Shown here: in pieces, positions 60,802 through 64,000 of the stretch
Position numbering within the stretch: the first letter of the stretch is position 1
How the letters are laid out: every line of letters starts with the position of its first letter
From: Branchiostoma floridae
Lineage: Eukaryota > Chordata > Leptocardii > Amphioxiformes > Branchiostomatidae
NCBI RefSeq assembly: GCF_000003815.2
Contig: NC_049982.1
Location: 19,596,953-19,660,952 of the forward strand
Direction of reading: 5' to 3'
DNA: 64,000 nt
Program-made: the position numbers and the translations under genes
Notes under the pieces: model-generated
What the model saw: the letters and a program-made list of their open reading frames with translations, nothing else
What the model was told of the DNA's origin: nothing
The model's database searches: none

Positions 60802-62901
60802 CAGCGAGCGTACAGAACTCACCACTGCCAGGGAGTGACAACGACAACGTACTCAACATAGTATGGCACTGGTCATCCCATAGCCTTCATTGTTACAAAC
60901 TTCAACATTCACACAGGGCTAGTTTATTTGACAACTTGACAGGTGGCGTTCAGGAAAGGAAGAGTTATACTGTATGGGAATTTCAATTTAGCAGAGATAG
61001 AAATTAAGATTTGTGAGAGGGGCAAGGAAAGTTTTCAGAACCTTCAGTGACAGTGACCTGTAAAATGGATTAATCCTTATGGAAGTGTAAATGTCTACGT
61101 CTTAGTGGTCTTGTCTTTCTAGAGAAAAAAAATGACATCTCCAAACTTGACATTTTCGTACAGATAAGTTCTCCGCTGCTTCACCTCAATCAAGTATGAA
61201 GGTATTTTGTCGATCTAGGGACTAGATATGTATAGATATACAAATACATGTATTTGTATATCGTGTGATGTCCATGTATATTTCATTGTATATGTTTTAT
61301 TTAAGTTGCGGCTGTGCACGCAAAGCCACAAAGCAATGTGAGGAGAAGACAATATGTGTATCTCTTGATATTTGTAAACGTGTTCATGCAAGCTGTGTTT
61401 ATTTAAAGAAGAGAAGGAATGGCGGATTATGGATGACTGAAACAAAAACGTAATTACCTCCATGAAATGTCATGGAATGGAGGTTATATTTTCTGTTATG
61501 TGTCTCTGTCTGTGTAGATGATTACTCAAGAACGGCTGGATGGATTGGTTTCATACTTGTTGTGTTGGTGGGGTGTGATGAAAGCTCGAATCGATGAGAT
61601 TTTGGGAGCCGTATCTGTCGTTATAATCGATGTAATAATATCAGAAATCACCCCTATATTTGAGATATATTGGTACAGGCATCGTGCTTTATGTGTTTGT
61701 TAATTTGCTTAGCTCCAAGCAGATGGTGAGGTGACAGCTGTTAGCAGACGGGGTTAGCGCCAAGTATTCATCTTACAGTTGGTGTAGGGCTGTCAGAGGA
61801 AAGTGTGCATCTCGTTTTTGTACCGTGTGAACAGCTGATGTTATGACATATTGGTGGAAAATCAAATCACCATCTGACTAAAGTTGGCCACATCCCTTCT
61901 TCTTTCTGAGTTTTCCAACTTCCTCCCACCACACAGCTCTGAGGCACATAGTCGAACCTCAATAATGCTGACAACCTTTGACATTTTAAATGCCAAACAT
62001 CAAGGATCATCAAGCTTAATGAACACCACGCTACCATATGCCGTCGAGTGGCGTCGACCTCTTAAACGCACATTACACAATTAAGTGTCTGATTTTACTA
62101 ATCAGATGGACATCCTCTGTGTCATTAAATAAATACACCACTACTTTCCCATAACATTTATATTATATAACCATTACTCTCAAATACAACCGACTATAAA
62201 CATACATACCATCCACAAAAAAGCAATAAATATTTCATGGAGGTATGAGGTCCCCGAACTCTAGTTTATCTATGTATTATTTACTGTAGTGATCAATCTA
62301 TATGATCTAGTAGCAAATGATGGGATCGATAAATGCAAAGTCCGGATGTTCATCGGACATTTGTATGTCTGTTTCCGTTTTCATGTTGTATAGTCATTGC
62401 AATATTTGTGGAACGGCGGAACAATTACAGAATTTCATCTTGATTCAGCCTGTATTGAGATGACTAGGGTTTAATAAAACATATGGTTGATTATTTTGCC
62501 TGAATGTTTTACAATTTACGAGCTTAGCGTCTAGTTGTGTCAGTGACATAAACATGGACTGCGCCTATCGTGCCAATGCAAAACATCCCAATGACTGCCC
62601 CAACTTTGTGCTCTAAACTCAGTGTTGTATATTTTGCCGTTCTGTCCAATATTCTGGTGTGATTAAGCCACCAAAGCACAATTTTCATAGAACAGTTGTG
62701 TATTTTATCGAGTCACATGTTGGGATGCAATATCACAATTAAACACATGAATATCTAAAGTTTGTACTCTTTGATGTTTAGAAGTGGTATCGAGCACCTC
62801 TTGTATAAGTAACGTTAGCCATTACCTCTCCACGGGTCAGACCTTCACGGCAGCTTGATTACATAAAAGCTCTCATGTACGCATAAAAGTCCTCTCAGTA
62901 A
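60802..62901. other. HOPX 3' flank and intergenic DNA
   Basis: No gene recognised. Contains the hairpin-led repeat (61452-61720), an inverted relative of its end at 62226-62270, and AATAAA motifs near 62125 and 62226 that might serve a long HOPX 3' UTR. Confidence 0.45.
61452..61720 (+). repeat. Hairpin-led dispersed repeat, copy 2
   Basis: AATTACCTCCATGAAATGTC and its inverted partner CATGGAATGGAGGT form a stem-loop, followed by TTAT, a TCTGTCTGTG run and ACTCAAGAACGGCTGGATGG, the same layout as at 5096. An ATTTCATGGAGGTATGAGG end lies inverted at 62231. Confidence 0.5.
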
Positions 62902-63681
62902 TACCCGCCTCACATTATATACGATCTTCGGACGTACTTCGCGATCGCAGGAAGGTCGGCTGATTTTAAGATCTTAAGATGGTCTTGCGTATTTTTCGCC
63001 CAGAACCTGTTCCCCTCACATATAAGCGAGCCTCGTGCGATCGACGGCGAATAAATCTATGATAATGAACCTCCCATGACCTCTTGCACGCGGACAAGGG
63101 AATACAAAACGTTCCTGTTGTCGGAATCTTTTTAACCAATGAATGGAATGCGCGGGCATTATAGAAATGACGCAAGAAAAGAAAGTGTGTCGCAAAGCCA
63201 GCCTACATACTGCCACAGGAGCCACAATGTTAGAATTACCCTCACATTCCCAGAAATTCAATATTTGTTAACAATCGGAAGTCGGGTGAACGTCGCCCGA
63301 ATGTCGCCCGACTAACGGGCGTTCGCCATCCGATTTGCGTTCGATGATTAATAACTATGTCTGTGCTCGCCTATCGGTCTTCAATCGTTGGATTGACGCA
63401 AGACTATTGACCGATACCCTTGCGAGGTACGCACGATTTGCACGCACGATCTGCGACTCGGTAACGAGCTCTACGATCTTGGATATCTCCTGCGACTTGT
63501 CGCTTATGTTTAAGAACATGTTTCGCTGCACCGCGACCGCCGTAAGACTCCTGAAAATTGCCGGCGATCCCTAAAAATCGCAAGATGATCGTGAGAACAC
63601 CGAACGTCTTACTCACGAAAATGTCATTTAGAGCTCGTAAACTAGTCTTCCGATCGAATCGCGCCTAATGTGAGGCGGGTA
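62902..63681. mobile_element. Harbinger-type non-autonomous element, 780 bp, TAA target-site duplication
   Basis: Termini TACCCGCCTCACATTA and TAATGTGAGGCGGGTA are perfect 16-bp inverted repeats flanked by TAA at 62899-62901 and 63682-63684; a 3-bp TWA duplication is the PIF/Harbinger signature. The interior is rich in CGATC, GTCGCCCG and CGACTTGTCG motifs, with no transposase frame. Confidence 0.8.
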
Positions 63682-64000
63682 TAAGGGGCCGGTCACGTGA
63701 AGATCGTACGAAAGTCTTGGGATAGTCGTGGAAATGTCCTGCAAAATTCAGCTGCATTAAAGGCTGTGTAAGTTACTGTAAAAGCGGTCTTCGGTTCTAT
63801 CACAACATTTTACAGCGTCAACATAGTACGACTTTCTACGATTACGTAATGTGATTGTTACGTAAATCAAACTTTTTTCTTTTGTACCCTTTCTTGCAGA
63901 CACACTCGTAGTTTCCTACTGTTGTGAACCCAATATCGCTACAGCATGTGTGCAACTGTAGACGTGATTTCAAGGTTCGACGTCTTTTCTTCTGTTACAA
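63682..64000. other. Window end, no gene seen
   Basis: Begins with GGGGCCGGTCACGTGAAGATC, whose GATCGTACGAAAGTC motifs resemble the interior of the Harbinger-type element, so a second related repeat may start here and leave the window. No coding sequence recognised. Confidence 0.3.

Overview
The window looks like genomic DNA of an invertebrate chordate, most probably a lancelet (amphioxus, Branchiostoma-like). The grounds are clear chordate-type genes (ANKRD55, HOPX, a ZU5-UPA-death receptor-like gene), compact GT-AG exons separated by long introns, and a dense mixture of DNA transposons, non-LTR retrotransposon 3' ends and a tRNA-derived SINE. The organism is inferred from gene content and repeats; no species-diagnostic marker was available. 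One assembly gap of exactly 100 N lies at 21582-21681.

Three protein-coding genes can be modelled, all on the + strand. (1) 122-4808: an eight-exon single-pass membrane protein with a signal peptide, a short proline-rich ectodomain, a transmembrane helix, a duplicated linker, then ZU5, UPA and death domains (the UNC5/UNC5CL intracellular architecture without Ig or thrombospondin modules). Its transmembrane exon carries an apparent one-base deletion just after the helix. (2) 10175-48466: a twelve-exon ANKRD55 orthologue encoding 990 residues, with a one-exon N-terminus separated by a ~30.5 kb first intron from the ankyrin-repeat exons; every splice phase closes. (3) 58912-60801: a two-exon HOPX (homeodomain-only protein) orthologue, with a probable non-coding 5' exon and promoter at about 53300-53573. 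Its homeodomain intron sits between homeodomain residues 46 and 47, and the DNA-contacting Asn51 is replaced by His.

Region by region: 1-4808 gene 1; 4809-9880 mostly repeat-rich intergenic DNA with one possible minus-strand signal-anchor exon (6214-6312); 9880-10214 GC-richer promoter and first exon of ANKRD55; 10215-40750 its giant intron, holding a SINE with target-site duplication, LINE 3' ends on both strands, a hAT MITE with a perfect 8-bp target-site duplication, a G-rich foldback element, a 33-copy 28-bp minisatellite, a Tc1-like element with ~280-bp inverted repeats, and an orphan exon-like stretch with a mitochondrial-presequence look; 40751-48466 the remaining ANKRD55 exons with a second hAT-like MITE in intron 2; 48467-53300 3' flank with foldback DNA; 53300-60801 HOPX with several perfect cAMP-response-element palindromes; 60802-64000 intergenic DNA with a hairpin-led repeat and a Harbinger-type element with TAA target-site duplication.

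The three genes have no obvious shared pathway. ANKRD55 is a ciliary/intraflagellar-transport-linked ankyrin protein in vertebrates, HOPX a non-DNA-binding transcriptional cofactor, and ZU5-death proteins are signalling/apoptosis adaptors. Their adjacency should not be read as functional clustering.
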